64,000 bases of DNA from JBNKHH01 sp050290245 (GCA_050290245.1 JBNKHH010000071.1:34089-98088); one strand, 5' to 3'; numbered from the stretch's first letter, positions 34,470 through 44,333 are shown. The notes: generated by a model not told the origin, from the sequence alone. Numbers and translations are program-made.

Positions 34470-37400
34470 TCATTTTTTGTGGCCGCTCTCAGTCGTCGCG
34501 GCGCGGGCATGAGCGGCCAGGTCGCGTGCCACGGCAAAAGCGCCCTGGATGCGGTCTTTTGTCCTGGACCAGTCGCGTCGCACAACGATCTTGTTGTCTT
34601 TAACCTTGGCCAACCCGCGCTGGTCCTGGATAAATGCGACAAGGCCCGCGGGATTGGAAAACTTGTCGTTGTGGAACTGGATCGTACCGCCGCGCGGACC
34701 CGTATCGAGACGCGCGATACCTGCTTTCTTGCACTCGGCCTTGATGCGGACGACCAGAAGCAGCGTGTTGACTTCTTTTGGCAAGGGACCGAAACGGTCG
34801 ATCAACTCGGCCGCAAAGCCTTCAAGTTCCACCTTGGACGACAAGCCCGACAGCCGGCGATAGAGGCCGAGCCGCACGTCGAGGTCAGGAACATAGTCCT
34901 CGGGGATCAGGACGGGCACGCCCAGGTTGATCTGCGGCGCCCATTGATCGTCGGCCTCGGACAGCCCCTCCATCTCGCCTGCTTTGATCTTGGCGATCGC
35001 TTCTTCCAGCATTGATTGGTAAAGTTCGTAGCCGACTTCGCGGATGTGGCCGGATTGCTCGTCGCCCAAAAGGTTGCCAGCGCCGCGAATGTCCAAATCC
35101 TGGCTGGCCAGCGTGAACCCGGCGCCAAGGCTGTCGAGGCTTCCCAGGACGCGCAGACGTTTTTCGGCCTGAAGGGTCAGTTTTTGGCGGGGTTTGGTCG
35201 TCAGATAGGCATAGGCACGGGTCTTGGACCTGCCCACCCTGCCCCGGATCTGATAAAGCTGCGCCAGGCCGAACATGTCCGCACGGTGCACGATCATCGT
35301 GTTGGCCGTCGGGATATCAAGACCGGATTCGACGATCGTTGTCGCCAGAAGGACATCGTATTTCCCGTCGTAGAACGCATTCATCCGGTCATCCAGCTCG
35401 CCCGCTGCCATTTGGCCATTGGCGATGACGTAGCTCACTTCGGGAACCTGCGTCTTCAGCCAGTCTTCGATCTCGGGCAGGTCGCTGATCCGGGGAACGA
35501 CGAAGAACGACTGGCCGCCACGGTAGTGCTCGCGCAATAGCGCCTCGCGCAGTGTTACCGTATCGAATTCGCTGACATAGGTCCGGATGGCCAGGCGGTC
35601 GACCGGGGGCGTGCCGATGATCGAAAGGTCCCGCACACCGGTCAGAGACAGCTGCAGGGTCCGCGGGATAGGTGTTGCGGTCAGCGTCAGGACGTGGATG
35701 TCCGAACGCAGTTGCTTCAGCCGTTCCTTGTGCGACACGCCAAAGTGCTGTTCCTCGTCGACGATCAGCAGGCCAAGGTTGGCAAACCGGATGTTCTTGG
35801 CCAGGACCGCATGGGTGCCAATGACGATATCAACGGTGCCGCGGGAAAGACCTTCGCGCGTCCGTTCGGCCTCTTTTGCCGATATGAATCGGGACAGCTG
35901 GCGGACTTCCAGCGGAAAACCACGGAACCTGTCGCGGAAGCTGGCCGCGTGTTGGCGCGCCAAGAGCGTTGTCGGCGCGATCACGGCCACCTGTTTGCCA
36001 GACATCGCCGCAACAAAGGCCGCCCGCATGGCGACCTCGGTCTTGCCGAACCCGACGTCGCCACAGACCAGGCGATCCATAGGAATCCCCGATGACAAGT
36101 CGTCCAATGTGTCCGAGATCGCACGCAACTGATCATCGGTTTCCTGATAGGGAAACCGCGCCGTAAACGCATCCCAGATCCCGTCCGGAGGCGTCAGAAC
36201 GGCTCCCTTGCGCAACTGGCGCTCGGCCGCAATGCGGATCAGACGGTCGGCAACTTCGCGGATGCGCTCCTTGAGTTTTGCCTTCTTGGCCTGCCAGGCT
36301 CCGCCGCCAAGTCGATCCAAAAGACCTTCTTCGTGACCGTATCGCGAAAGTAGTTCGATGTTTTCGACCGGAAGGTACAAGCGGTCGCCGCCGGCATATT
36401 CCAGGTGAATGCATTCGTGCGGCGCTCCAAGGGCCTCGACGATCTCAAGCCCCATATAGCGGCCGACGCCATGGTCGACGTGGACAATCAAATCACCTGG
36501 ACTGAGGCTTTGATGTTCGGTCAGGAAATTCTCGGCGCGCCGCTTTTTCTTAGGTTGTCGGATCAGCCGATCGCCAAGCACGTCCTGTTCCGAAATAACG
36601 GTCAGGCCGTCCTTGCCCCTGAAACCATGCTCCAGTGCCCAGATCGACAGAAACAGGCCGCCCTGCCCCTCGGGTACGTCGCGGAAATCGTCGATCAGCG
36701 TCGCGCCATTGACGTCTTGGTCTTCCAGAAGACCGTGCAACCTCTCCCGCGCACCGCCGGAATATGACGCAATGACGACCTGCCCCTTACTGCGCTCCGC
36801 CTTAATATGGTCGGCCAAAGCGCCGAAAAGACTAATAGATTCCTGTTGCCGCTCGGGGGCGAAGTCACGCCCGACCCGTCCGCCCGCGTCGATGACGCCA
36901 GGCCCCGTTGGTTGCGGCAGGATCGAGAATTGCAGAATGCGGCGATCCTTGGTCGCCTCAATCCATGCCGCATCGTCAAAGTAAAGCTGGCCCGGAGGTG
37001 CGGGTTTATAGACGCTGTCGACCCGGCCCTTGGCGGTCATCGCCTCGCGGCGGGCGTCGTATTGATCCTCGATGGTCTCCCAGCGGGCCAGGCGCATGGC
37101 CTCTGATTGATCATCCAGCGTGATCGTCGCATCCGGCAGATAATCGAACAGGGTCTCCAGCGTTTCGTGAAAAAACGGCAACCAATGCTCCAGGCCGGCG
37201 TGTTTTCGTCCGGCGCTGACAGCCTCGTACAAGGGGTCGTCGGTTCCCGCGGCTCCAAACTCCAGCCGATAATTTTGTCGGAATCGGGTTATGGCGGCTT
37301 CATCAAGGATGACTTCACTGACCGGAGCAAGCTCGACCATTTTCAGGGTTTCGGTCGTGCGTTGCGTGGCAGGGTCGAACCGGCGCGCGCCATCCAGGGT

Positions 37401-37940
37401 GTCGCCAAAGAAATCCAGCCGGACCGGTCCGCCCTCGCCGGGCGGAAAAATGTCGATGATGCCGCCGCGAATGGCATAATCGCCCGGTTCTGTCACCGTC
37501 GGCGCCTGGACAAAGCCCATGCGCACCAGGAAGTCGCGCAAACCGGCTTCGTCTACACGATCACCGACACGCGCACTGAACGCTGCGTCGCGCAAAACCT
37601 GGCGCGCCGGGATCTTCTGAGTGGCGGCGTTCAGTGTCGTCAGAAGAACAAAGGACGACGGCATCCCGTGAACCAGACCGGCCAGCGTGGCCATCCGTGC
37701 CGCCGAGATGTCGGCATTGGGCGAGACGCGGTCATACGGCAGACAGTCCCACCCCGGAAACCGGACCACGGGAACATGAGGGGCAAAGAACTCCAACGCC
37801 TCGGCCATGGCCGCCATGCGTTTATCGTCACGGGCCACATGAACCACCGGATTGCCAGACTTATCCAGTTCGGCAAGGATCAGGGTGGCGTCAAAGCCTT
37901 CGGGCGCGCCGCCGACGGTGATGGAACGTGGTGTGGACAT
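34470..37940 (-). CDS. mfd: Transcription-repair coupling factor Mfd
   Basis: Mfd removes RNA polymerase stalled at lesions and recruits UvrA. The 1156-residue protein has the UvrB-homology N-terminal modules (GIIDIFPPGEGGPVRLDFFGD in parts), the polymerase-interaction domain (DLIVHVDHGVGRYMGLE), the translocase with Walker A GDVGFGKTEVAMRAAF and DEEQHFGV, TRG-type motifs with TLTATPIPRTLQLSLTGVRD and ARGRVGRS-like QIRGRVGRSKTRAYAY, and the C-terminal UvrA-masking domain. Length is normal. It is preceded by a 177-residue membrane protein gene 43 bases away. Confidence 0.98.
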   Translation of the reverse strand: MSTPRSITVGGAPEGFDATLILAELDKSGNPVVHVARDDKRMAAMAEALEFFAPHVPVVRFPGWDCLPYDRVSPNADISAARMATLAGLVHGMPSSFVLLTTLNAATQKIPARQVLRDAAFSARVGDRVDEAGLRDFLVRMGFVQAPTVTEPGDYAIRGGIIDIFPPGEGGPVRLDFFGDTLDGARRFDPATQRTTETLKMVELAPVSEVILDEAAITRFRQNYRLEFGAAGTDDPLYEAVSAGRKHAGLEHWLPFFHETLETLFDYLPDATITLDDQSEAMRLARWETIEDQYDARREAMTAKGRVDSVYKPAPPGQLYFDDAAWIEATKDRRILQFSILPQPTGPGVIDAGGRVGRDFAPERQQESISLFGALADHIKAERSKGQVVIASYSGGARERLHGLLEDQDVNGATLIDDFRDVPEGQGGLFLSIWALEHGFRGKDGLTVISEQDVLGDRLIRQPKKKRRAENFLTEHQSLSPGDLIVHVDHGVGRYMGLEIVEALGAPHECIHLEYAGGDRLYLPVENIELLSRYGHEEGLLDRLGGGAWQAKKAKLKERIREVADRLIRIAAERQLRKGAVLTPPDGIWDAFTARFPYQETDDQLRAISDTLDDLSSGIPMDRLVCGDVGFGKTEVAMRAAFVAAMSGKQVAVIAPTTLLARQHAASFRDRFRGFPLEVRQLSRFISAKEAERTREGLSRGTVDIVIGTHAVLAKNIRFANLGLLIVDEEQHFGVSHKERLKQLRSDIHVLTLTATPIPRTLQLSLTGVRDLSIIGTPPVDRLAIRTYVSEFDTVTLREALLREHYRGGQSFFVVPRISDLPEIEDWLKTQVPEVSYVIANGQMAAGELDDRMNAFYDGKYDVLLATTIVESGLDIPTANTMIVHRADMFGLAQLYQIRGRVGRSKTRAYAYLTTKPRQKLTLQAEKRLRVLGSLDSLGAGFTLASQDLDIRGAGNLLGDEQSGHIREVGYELYQSMLEEAIAKIKAGEMEGLSEADDQWAPQINLGVPVLIPEDYVPDLDVRLGLYRRLSGLSSKVELEGFAAELIDRFGPLPKEVNTLLLVVRIKAECKKAGIARLDTGPRGGTIQFHNDKFSNPAGLVAFIQDQRGLAKVKDNKIVVRRDWSRTKDRIQGAFAVARDLAAHARAATTESGHKK

Positions 37941-37983
37941 GGGCGCTGACCTAATGGCTTGGTCGCCCGAGTCAACGGCCTTG

Positions 37984-38517
37984 TCAGAATCCGCCGGTTG
38001 GGCCGACGTAAAGGTTCGTATACATGCCGTACATCGCCGTCACAAAGATGGAAATAATGCCAACGAACTGGGTCGAGAACCGGTGGCGGGTCAAACGACG
38101 CAGCAGATCCTGCCCGGTTGGATCATCCGTGCAGATGATGCGTGCAGTGCGGACCGACAAAAGCCCCACGATGGCCATGGGACCAACCAAAAGGAACACG
38201 GCCGTCGCGAATTCGACCTGATAGTAGAAGGCGACAACCGCAAGCGCGGTCAGGAAAGCCGAACCAAACAAAGCCATCCAGACTCCCGAGATCTCGGAGA
38301 TATAGAGGATACGTTTGGCGTTCAGACCAACCAGCAGTTCAAGATCGCTCATCGCATCGTCGGGCTTGCCGCGTTTGGCCCGGATGATCGTGTCATAGGG
38401 TACACCAAGCACCCAGTGACTGACCGATGACCACAAGACGGCCAGGCCGATCCAATACCAGAGGTTCGAGAAGGACCGCATGTCGATCACTTCAAAAACA
38501 GTTTCGTACCAATCCAC
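37984..38517 (-). CDS. Four-helix membrane protein of unknown function
   Basis: A 177-residue inner-membrane protein with about four helices (YWIGLAVLWSSVSHWVLG, VWMALFGSAFLTALAVVAFYY, AVFLLVGPMAIVGLLSV, QFVGIISIFVTAMYGMY; none longer than given here is implied). Similar alphaproteobacterial proteins carry the database label component of SufBCD complex, but I see nothing that shows iron-sulfur work. The GTG at 38517 gives the N-terminus MDWYETVFEVIDMRS; the longer ATG frame to 38619 overlaps the hemB promoter region and is less likely. It precedes mfd on the same strand. Confidence 0.7.
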   Translation of the reverse strand: MDWYETVFEVIDMRSFSNLWYWIGLAVLWSSVSHWVLGVPYDTIIRAKRGKPDDAMSDLELLVGLNAKRILYISEISGVWMALFGSAFLTALAVVAFYYQVEFATAVFLLVGPMAIVGLLSVRTARIICTDDPTGQDLLRRLTRHRFSTQFVGIISIFVTAMYGMYTNLYVGPTGGF

Positions 38518-38633
38518 GGAATGCCCCAGTTCGTCCAATCGAACTGAGACTAGAAAATGCCACAAGCCTTGACCACCTTGCCGAGCATAGATACCGCAAT
38601 TGATGTCCAAGGTGTGCACAAAGGCTGCAGTTC

Positions 38634-39626
38634 ATGACAATCGGCTCATATCCCGCAACAAGGTTCCGCAGAACCAAGAGAACAGATGCGCTCAGACGGC
38701 TCGTTCGAGAGACGACTCTGTCGGTCGATGACCTGATCTGGCCGGTCTTCCTGCGCGATGGCGATGATGACGAAACGCCAATCCCTTCGATGCCCGGTGT
38801 CGCCCGGCTGACCGTCGACCGCGTGGTCAAGGCCGCGCGCGAGGCGGCCGATCTGGGCATCCCGGCGATCTGCCTGTTTCCGTACATCGAAACAGACCTG
38901 AAGACGGAAGCCTGCGAAGAGGCCTGGAACCCCAACAACCTGTCCAACCGCGCAACCCGCGCCATCAAGGAGGCGGTGCCAGAAATCGCGGTCATGACCG
39001 ACGTGGCGCTGGACCCCTACAATATCAATGGACACGACGGGATCGTGCGCGACAGCGTGATCGTCAACGATGAATCGGTTGCAGCCCTTGTGCGCATGGC
39101 CGTGGCCCAGGCCGAGGCGGGCGCCGATATCATCGGTCCCTCGGACATGATGGACGGCCGGATCGGCGCCATGCGCACAGCTCTCGAAGACGCAGGACAT
39201 CAGGACGTCTGCATCCTCAGCTATTCGGCCAAATACGCCTCGGCCTTTTATGGCCCCTTCCGCGACGCGGTCGGCGCGTCCGGGCTGCTGAAAGGCGACA
39301 AAAAGACCTACCAGATGGACGCCGGCAATACCGACGAGGCACTACGGCTCATCGAGCGCGATCTCGCCGAGGGCGCGGACATGGTCATGGTAAAGCCCGG
39401 CATGCCGTATCTGGACATCTGTCGCCGCGTGTCCGAACGCTTTCCGGCACCCCTGTTTGCCTACCAGGTCTCTGGCGAATACGCGATGTTGAAAGGCGCA
39501 GCCAACAACGGCTGGATTGATGGCGACCGTGCCATGTTCGAAAGCCTCATGGCCTTCAAGCGCGCAGGCTGCGACGGGATACTGACATACTTCGCGGTCG
39601 ACGTTGCGCGTGCTCTTCAGTCATGA
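38634..39626 (+). CDS. hemB: Delta-aminolevulinic acid dehydratase (porphobilinogen synthase)
   Basis: Joins two 5-aminolevulinate molecules to porphobilinogen in heme synthesis. The 330-residue protein has both Schiff-base lysines, Lys200 (SAKYASAFYGPFRDA) and Lys254 (VMVKPGMPYLD). Where zinc enzymes have three cysteines, this one reads DVALDPYNINGHDG (from Asp123), the magnesium-dependent type known from Bradyrhizobium, Pseudomonas and other alphaproteobacteria. It overlaps mtnA by four bases. Confidence 0.97.
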   Translation: MTIGSYPATRFRRTKRTDALRRLVRETTLSVDDLIWPVFLRDGDDDETPIPSMPGVARLTVDRVVKAAREAADLGIPAICLFPYIETDLKTEACEEAWNPNNLSNRATRAIKEAVPEIAVMTDVALDPYNINGHDGIVRDSVIVNDESVAALVRMAVAQAEAGADIIGPSDMMDGRIGAMRTALEDAGHQDVCILSYSAKYASAFYGPFRDAVGASGLLKGDKKTYQMDAGNTDEALRLIERDLAEGADMVMVKPGMPYLDICRRVSERFPAPLFAYQVSGEYAMLKGAANNGWIDGDRAMFESLMAFKRAGCDGILTYFAVDVARALQS

Positions 39627-40714
39627 AGGTCGGCGACAGGCATTACCGTTCGATATGGTACGATAGTGACGCGGACGCCGTCCGTATCATCGACCAGCGA
39701 TGGTTGCCGCACGATTTCCGCGTCGTGTCGTTGGAAAGCCGAACGGATTTCGAAATCGCGATCCGCGATATGTGGGTGCGGGGCGCGCCTTTGATCGGTG
39801 CGACCGCCGCCTATGGCGTAGCACGGGAAATGGGACGTGATGCGTCGGACGCCTCATTGCGCCTGACCTACGCCGCGTTGAACGTCACCCGCCCGACGGC
39901 AATCAATCTGAAATGGGCGCTGGATCGGTGCTTGGCTGAACTTGAGCCTCTGCCCGTCGATCACCGCGCAGCACGGGCGCTTGCGCTGGCGCACGAGATC
40001 GCCGACGAGGATGTCGCCATCAACCGCAGCATCGGCGAGCACGGCTTGTCCCTTATCCGCGGCGTGGCACAGAAAAAAGCGAATGGCGATCCAGTCCGCA
40101 TCCTCACCCATTGCAACGCTGGCTGGCTCGCAACAGTGGATTGGGGAACCGCGACATCGTCCGTGTACCACGCAGTCGAGGCCGGCGTTCCGACCCATGT
40201 CTTTGTCGATGAAACCCGCCCCCGCAACCAGGGAGCGCTGACCGCGTGGGAACTTGGCGCTCATGGCGTGCCCCATACATATATCACTGACAATGCCGGC
40301 GGCCATTTGATGCAGCGCGGGCTGGTTGACCTTGTGATCGTCGGCACCGACCGAACCACGGCGGCAGGCGATGTCTGCAACAAGATTGGAACCTACCTCA
40401 AGGCACTGGCGGCAAGGGACAACGGCGTACCGTTTTATGTCGCGCTGCCTTCGCCGACCATCGACTGGTCACTGACTGACGGCATGGCCATTCCGATCGA
40501 GGATCGACCGGGCGCGGAAGTTTCGACCATCATGGGTACTCAGGATGACGGCTCATTGGGCCAGGTCCGGGTAACGCCCCAAGGCGCCCCGGTGGCCAAT
40601 CCCGCCTTTGACGTGACCCCGGCCCGCCTGGTCAGCGGGCTGATAACCGAGCGTGGCATCTGCGACGCCTCCCCCGAAGGTCTTTCAGGCCTGTTTCCCG
40701 AGAAAGCAAAATGA
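39623..40714 (+). CDS. mtnA: Methylthioribose-1-phosphate isomerase
   Basis: A 363-residue eIF2B-like sugar-phosphate isomerase of methionine salvage, converting 5-methylthioribose 1-phosphate to the ribulose form. Typical features are MWVRGAPLIGATAAYG, ILTHCNAGWLAT with the catalytic Cys, DETRPRNQGALTAWEL, and VGTDRTTAAGDVCNKIGTY with the catalytic Asp. No mtnK or other salvage gene is adjacent; in Rhodospirillum-type bacteria MtnA also serves the MTA-isoprenoid shunt. Four-base overlaps with hemB and the next gene. Confidence 0.93.
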   Translation: MKVGDRHYRSIWYDSDADAVRIIDQRWLPHDFRVVSLESRTDFEIAIRDMWVRGAPLIGATAAYGVAREMGRDASDASLRLTYAALNVTRPTAINLKWALDRCLAELEPLPVDHRAARALALAHEIADEDVAINRSIGEHGLSLIRGVAQKKANGDPVRILTHCNAGWLATVDWGTATSSVYHAVEAGVPTHVFVDETRPRNQGALTAWELGAHGVPHTYITDNAGGHLMQRGLVDLVIVGTDRTTAAGDVCNKIGTYLKALAARDNGVPFYVALPSPTIDWSLTDGMAIPIEDRPGAEVSTIMGTQDDGSLGQVRVTPQGAPVANPAFDVTPARLVSGLITERGICDASPEGLSGLFPEKAK

Positions 40715-41592
40715 CAGACAACCGCATTATTCGCCTTGGCGGCGACGATCTGAGCCTCGAAATCTGGACAATCGGAGCACGCCTGAACGACATCCATATT
40801 GACGGAAAAGGCGGCATCCTTGCCCGTGCCGAAACCGCCAAAGAAGCCATGGGAGCGTTCAAGAACCACGGCGCCGTCGTTGGTCCGGTGGCCAACCGGC
40901 TTGCCCGGGCGGAAGCACCGATCGAAGGAAAAGTCTATCAACTCGAACCCAATGAGAACGGCCGCACGATCTGCCACTCCGGGGTAAAGGGTGTGAATAC
41001 CAAGATCTGGAGCGTTGACAGTATCAGCGACACCGAAGCGACGCTTTCACTCGAGATCGCTGACAATGCCGACGACTTTCCTGGCAACCGACGCTTGACG
41101 ACGACATACCGTTTGGCGGACGGCGGCTTTGATGTTGCATTCACGGCAACCACCGATGCTGCAACGCTCGTCAATCTGGCCCTGCACCCCTATTGGTCAC
41201 TGAACCGGACCGGGCGCGACGGCCAACGCCTGATGGTGAATGCCGACGGCTATTTGCCTATCGACGCCGACAAGATCCCGACGGGTGAGGTTGCCCCGGT
41301 CGATGGGCAGATTTTTGATTTGCGCGAGTCCCGAGTGCCCTCGACCGAGATTGATCACAACTTTTGTCTGAATGCCTCAGGTCCGGCCTGTGTACTCAGC
41401 GCCGACAACGGTCTGACCGTGACAATCGCCACCGATGCTCCCGGACTCCAAGTCTATACCGGCAACGCGACTGGCATCGCGATCGAACCGCAGCATTGGC
41501 CCGATGCCCCGCATCACGACAACTTCCCTTCCATTCTTTTGCAGCCCGACCAGGTCTACCGACAGACATCGCGCTACCGGTTCTCAAGCTGA
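40711..41592 (+). CDS. Aldose 1-epimerase (galactose mutarotase) family protein
   Basis: A 293-residue beta-sandwich protein of the GalM family. The catalytic His region is LVNLALHPYWSLN and the catalytic Glu region AIEPQHWPDAPHHDNFPSILL; a second conserved His sits in GRTICHSGVKG. It should interconvert the anomers of an aldose; the sugar is unknown. It is coupled to mtnA by a four-base overlap and followed by hisF after 37 bases. Confidence 0.87.
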   Translation: MTDNRIIRLGGDDLSLEIWTIGARLNDIHIDGKGGILARAETAKEAMGAFKNHGAVVGPVANRLARAEAPIEGKVYQLEPNENGRTICHSGVKGVNTKIWSVDSISDTEATLSLEIADNADDFPGNRRLTTTYRLADGGFDVAFTATTDAATLVNLALHPYWSLNRTGRDGQRLMVNADGYLPIDADKIPTGEVAPVDGQIFDLRESRVPSTEIDHNFCLNASGPACVLSADNGLTVTIATDAPGLQVYTGNATGIAIEPQHWPDAPHHDNFPSILLQPDQVYRQTSRYRFSS

Positions 41593-41629
41593 CTGGAGTT
41601 GTCCGGCGATCCGGTCTAGAGAGTGGCCC

Positions 41630-42391
41630 ATGTTGAAGACCCGTATCATACCCTGTCTCGACGTGGCCGACGGCCGCGTGGTCAAAGGTGTCAACTTCGT
41701 GGACCTGATCGATGCAGGCGACCCGGTAGAAGCCGCCATCGCCTATGATGCCGCAGGTGCCGATGAGCTTTGTTTCCTCGATATCCATGCGACCCACGAA
41801 AACCGCGGGACGATGTACGACCTTGCCCGGCGTACGGCCGAGCATTGTTTCATGCCTCTCACCGTGGGCGGCGGCGTTCGCACCGTCGAAGACGTACGTG
41901 CCTTGCTGTTGGCGGGCGCCGACAAGGTCAGCTTCAATTCGGCCGCCGTGGCCGACCCTGACGTCGTGGCGCGTGCCGCCGACAAGTTCGGCTCGCAGTG
42001 CATCGTGGTAGCGATTGATGCAAAGACCGTTGCACCTGGCAAATGGGAAATCTTTACCCATGGAGGTCGGCGCTCGACCGGCATTGACGCGGTCGAATTC
42101 GCCAAACTGGTCGAAGAAAAGGGCGCGGGCGAAATCTTGTTGACTTCGATGGATCGCGACGGCACCCGGGCCGGTTTCAACCTGCCGTTGACGCGTGCAA
42201 TTTCGGACGCGGTCCATATCCCGGTTATCGCCAGCGGCGGTGTCGGCAACCTTGACCACCTGGTCGAAGGGGTGACCGAGGGCCACGCCAGCGCCGTTTT
42301 GGCCGCGTCGATCTTTCATTTCGGCGAATTCACCATTGGCGAGGCCAAGGCGCATATGGCCGCAGCCGGCATTCCAGTGAGGTTGTCATGA
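41630..42391 (+). CDS. hisF: Imidazole glycerol phosphate synthase subunit HisF
   Basis: The cyclase subunit that, with HisH, makes imidazole glycerol phosphate and AICAR. The 253-residue TIM barrel has the catalytic aspartates in RIIPCLDVADGRV and VVAIDAKTVAP, and phosphate-binding GGGVRT and ASGGVGN. ATG at 41630 with GAGAG upstream gives the standard length; the longer frame overlaps the previous gene and is not real. It overlaps hisE by four bases. Confidence 0.97.
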   Translation: MLKTRIIPCLDVADGRVVKGVNFVDLIDAGDPVEAAIAYDAAGADELCFLDIHATHENRGTMYDLARRTAEHCFMPLTVGGGVRTVEDVRALLLAGADKVSFNSAAVADPDVVARAADKFGSQCIVVAIDAKTVAPGKWEIFTHGGRRSTGIDAVEFAKLVEEKGAGEILLTSMDRDGTRAGFNLPLTRAISDAVHIPVIASGGVGNLDHLVEGVTEGHASAVLAASIFHFGEFTIGEAKAHMAAAGIPVRLS

Positions 42392-42699
42392 GCGATGTTC
42401 TGGCACGTCTGGCCGCGACAATCGCCGCACGGAAATCGGCCGATCCTGATAGCTCCTGGACGGCCAAACTCTTGGCCAAGGGCCCCGATAAGGCCGCCGA
42501 GAAGTTTGGCGAAGAGGCCGTCGAGGCGATCATCGAGGCCGTGCGCGGTGACAAGGAACGTCTGACCGCCGAAGCGGCCGACGTGTTGTATCACCTGTTG
42601 GTCATGCTGGCGGCACGCGACGTCGACTTCAGCGACGTCCTGGCAGAACTTGAACGGCGCGAAGGCACCTCGGGACTGGACGAAAAAGCAGCGCGCTGA
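42388..42699 (+). CDS. hisE: Phosphoribosyl-ATP pyrophosphatase HisE
   Basis: A 103-residue all-alpha MazG-like pyrophosphohydrolase catalysing the second step of histidine synthesis. The metal-binding motif is KFGEEAVEAIIEAVRGDKERLTAEAADVLYHLLVML read in parts, with the EExxE and ExxD pattern. Fused to HisI in enterics, separate here as usual in alphaproteobacteria. It ends two bases before the convergent cheD. Confidence 0.96.
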   Translation: MSDVLARLAATIAARKSADPDSSWTAKLLAKGPDKAAEKFGEEAVEAIIEAVRGDKERLTAEAADVLYHLLVMLAARDVDFSDVLAELERREGTSGLDEKAAR

Positions 42700-42701
42700 G
42701 C

Positions 42702-43202
42702 CTAGAACAGTTCCACATCGTTGGCGGGTTCGGGGGTCGGCGGGGCAAGAATCGGCGCATCTTCAACGAATTTGATCTGGGCGACGCCCGTGGCTGGCCA
42801 GAACCGCAGTTTTCGCGCTTTTGAGCCCCCGACACTTTCGGCATCGCATGCGATACCTTCGTTCTGCAGGTAGTTGCGACCAAAGGCGACGTTCCGTTCC
42901 CCGATATCCGTACGACCCGACAACATCGAGCTTCCGCCGAACAGTTTGCTCCGCAACCGCGGTCGCAGAGCGCCAAAGCGCATCATTTTGTTGATCAAAC
43001 GGTCCATGTCGACGGCACCAACCGTACTCAGCATGTTGCCTTCCTGGCGCATTTCGGGAAGCAGCAGATGGTTGATGCCTCCGACCTTTGCAATCGGATC
43101 CCAAAGACAGATTGAGATACATGAGCCAAGGATGGTGTTGATCACGATATCTTCCTGCGCTCCAACGGCGTCTTCGCCTTGTGAAATATAGACCTTTTTC
43201 AT
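42702..43202 (-). CDS. cheD: Chemoreceptor glutamine deamidase CheD
   Basis: A 166-residue cysteine hydrolase that deamidates glutamines of chemoreceptors. The catalytic pair is visible in ILGSCISICLWDP (Cys) and GGINHLLLPE (His), and the Thr/Ser-containing motif follows later (AVDMDRLINKMMRFGA). The start ATG at 43202 overlaps the cheB stop by four bases. No other chemotaxis genes are near, so it must serve an array encoded elsewhere. Confidence 0.95.
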   Translation of the reverse strand: MKKVYISQGEDAVGAQEDIVINTILGSCISICLWDPIAKVGGINHLLLPEMRQEGNMLSTVGAVDMDRLINKMMRFGALRPRLRSKLFGGSSMLSGRTDIGERNVAFGRNYLQNEGIACDAESVGGSKARKLRFWPATGVAQIKFVEDAPILAPPTPEPANDVELF

Positions 43203-44260
43203 GCACTAACTTCCCGTTGGCGCTTGGACACATGATGCAGGATCTGCATTCCAATCTTGTCGAGCGGCACGACCTTGGATGCTGCCCCGGCGTCGCGCGC
43301 CGCCTTGGGCATGCCGTCAACAACGCAGGACGCGCCATCCTGAACGATGTTGAAGGCCCCCGCGAGCAGCATTTCCCTCATAGGTTCGGCCCCGTCGCGC
43401 CCCATTCCCGTCAACATGACGCCGACGATGCGGGGACTATGGGGAATTGCCGAAGAAAAAAGGATGTTGACCGACGGCACGTATGCCTCGGCGCCGTCAT
43501 GGGCGATGAGTTCCAACGCAAGCGGATTGCGTGCCGACAAACCCACGTGCCAATCCCCCCCGGGTGCGAGATAAACCGTGCCAGGTGCCATCGTCATCGC
43601 GTGTCTGGCCAGCACAACTTTGGGCGCGATGCTCCGGTCCAGTCTTTGGGCAAAGCTTTCCAGGAACGCCGGCGGCATGTGCTGGGCAATCACGGTCGGA
43701 GGCCCGTCGGCCGGATAATGCGACAACACTGTCATCAGGGCATCAACACCGCCTGTCGAGCTTCCGATCGTGACGATCTTTCCATTCCAGTTCAAAGGCG
43801 GATCGCCATCGTGGTCGTGGATGGCCCGCACCGATGGTCCGCGCGAGTTGCTGTCGGCAGCCATAAGAACGGTCTCTGCAAGATTGACCTGTGAATTCTG
43901 TTTTCGGCCCAATGCGGCCAGGTCCACACAATCAACCGCCCCAAGCGAAAGGGCCTTCACGGCCTCGCTGCTGTTTTCGGTCGTGCGTGTGGACACCATA
44001 ACCACCGGCATGGGCCTGAGACGCATCAGGCGTTCAAGAAAGGACAACCCATCCATCCGCGGCATGACCACGTCCAGCGTAATGACGTCCGGGTTCAGTT
44101 CCCGGATCAATTCGCGCGCTTCATAGGGATCGCCCGCCTCACCGACGACCTCGATCCTTGGGGACCGTATCAACAGGGCCCGGATCATGGCACGGATGGA
44201 ACGCGTGTCATCAACGATCACCACGCGCACCTTGCGGGATGCGATCAGGGTTTGCAGCAT
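43199..44260 (-). CDS. cheB: Chemotaxis methylesterase CheB
   Basis: A 353-residue two-domain protein: receiver domain with Asp63 (ITLDVVMPRMDGL) and acidic pocket IVDDTRSIR, then the methylesterase/glutamine-amidase domain with catalytic Ser168 (GSSTGGVDALMTVL), His194 (IAQHMPPAFLE) and the Asp in MLTGMGRDGAEPM. It removes receptor methyl groups when phosphorylated by CheA. Coupled to cheD downstream; the partner methyltransferase CheR is not in the window. Confidence 0.96.
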   Translation of the reverse strand: MLQTLIASRKVRVVIVDDTRSIRAMIRALLIRSPRIEVVGEAGDPYEARELIRELNPDVITLDVVMPRMDGLSFLERLMRLRPMPVVMVSTRTTENSSEAVKALSLGAVDCVDLAALGRKQNSQVNLAETVLMAADSNSRGPSVRAIHDHDGDPPLNWNGKIVTIGSSTGGVDALMTVLSHYPADGPPTVIAQHMPPAFLESFAQRLDRSIAPKVVLARHAMTMAPGTVYLAPGGDWHVGLSARNPLALELIAHDGAEAYVPSVNILFSSAIPHSPRIVGVMLTGMGRDGAEPMREMLLAGAFNIVQDGASCVVDGMPKAARDAGAASKVVPLDKIGMQILHHVSKRQREVSA

Positions 44261-44333
44261 TGTCAGCCTATCATTTGCGATCCTGTCTCGCGCGCAGATG
44301 TTTCATGGCTCGTTTAAAGAAGCGTTACACCAC

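Noticed and set aside
34198..34512. 104-residue open frame containing GARGETRTRT
   Set aside because: This is the antisense translation of tRNA-Leu(CAA), a well-known false protein.
38518..38619. Longer N-terminus (34 residues) of the membrane protein before mfd
   Set aside because: It would run to within 15 bases of the divergent hemB start and adds no conserved sequence; the GTG at 38517 fits better.
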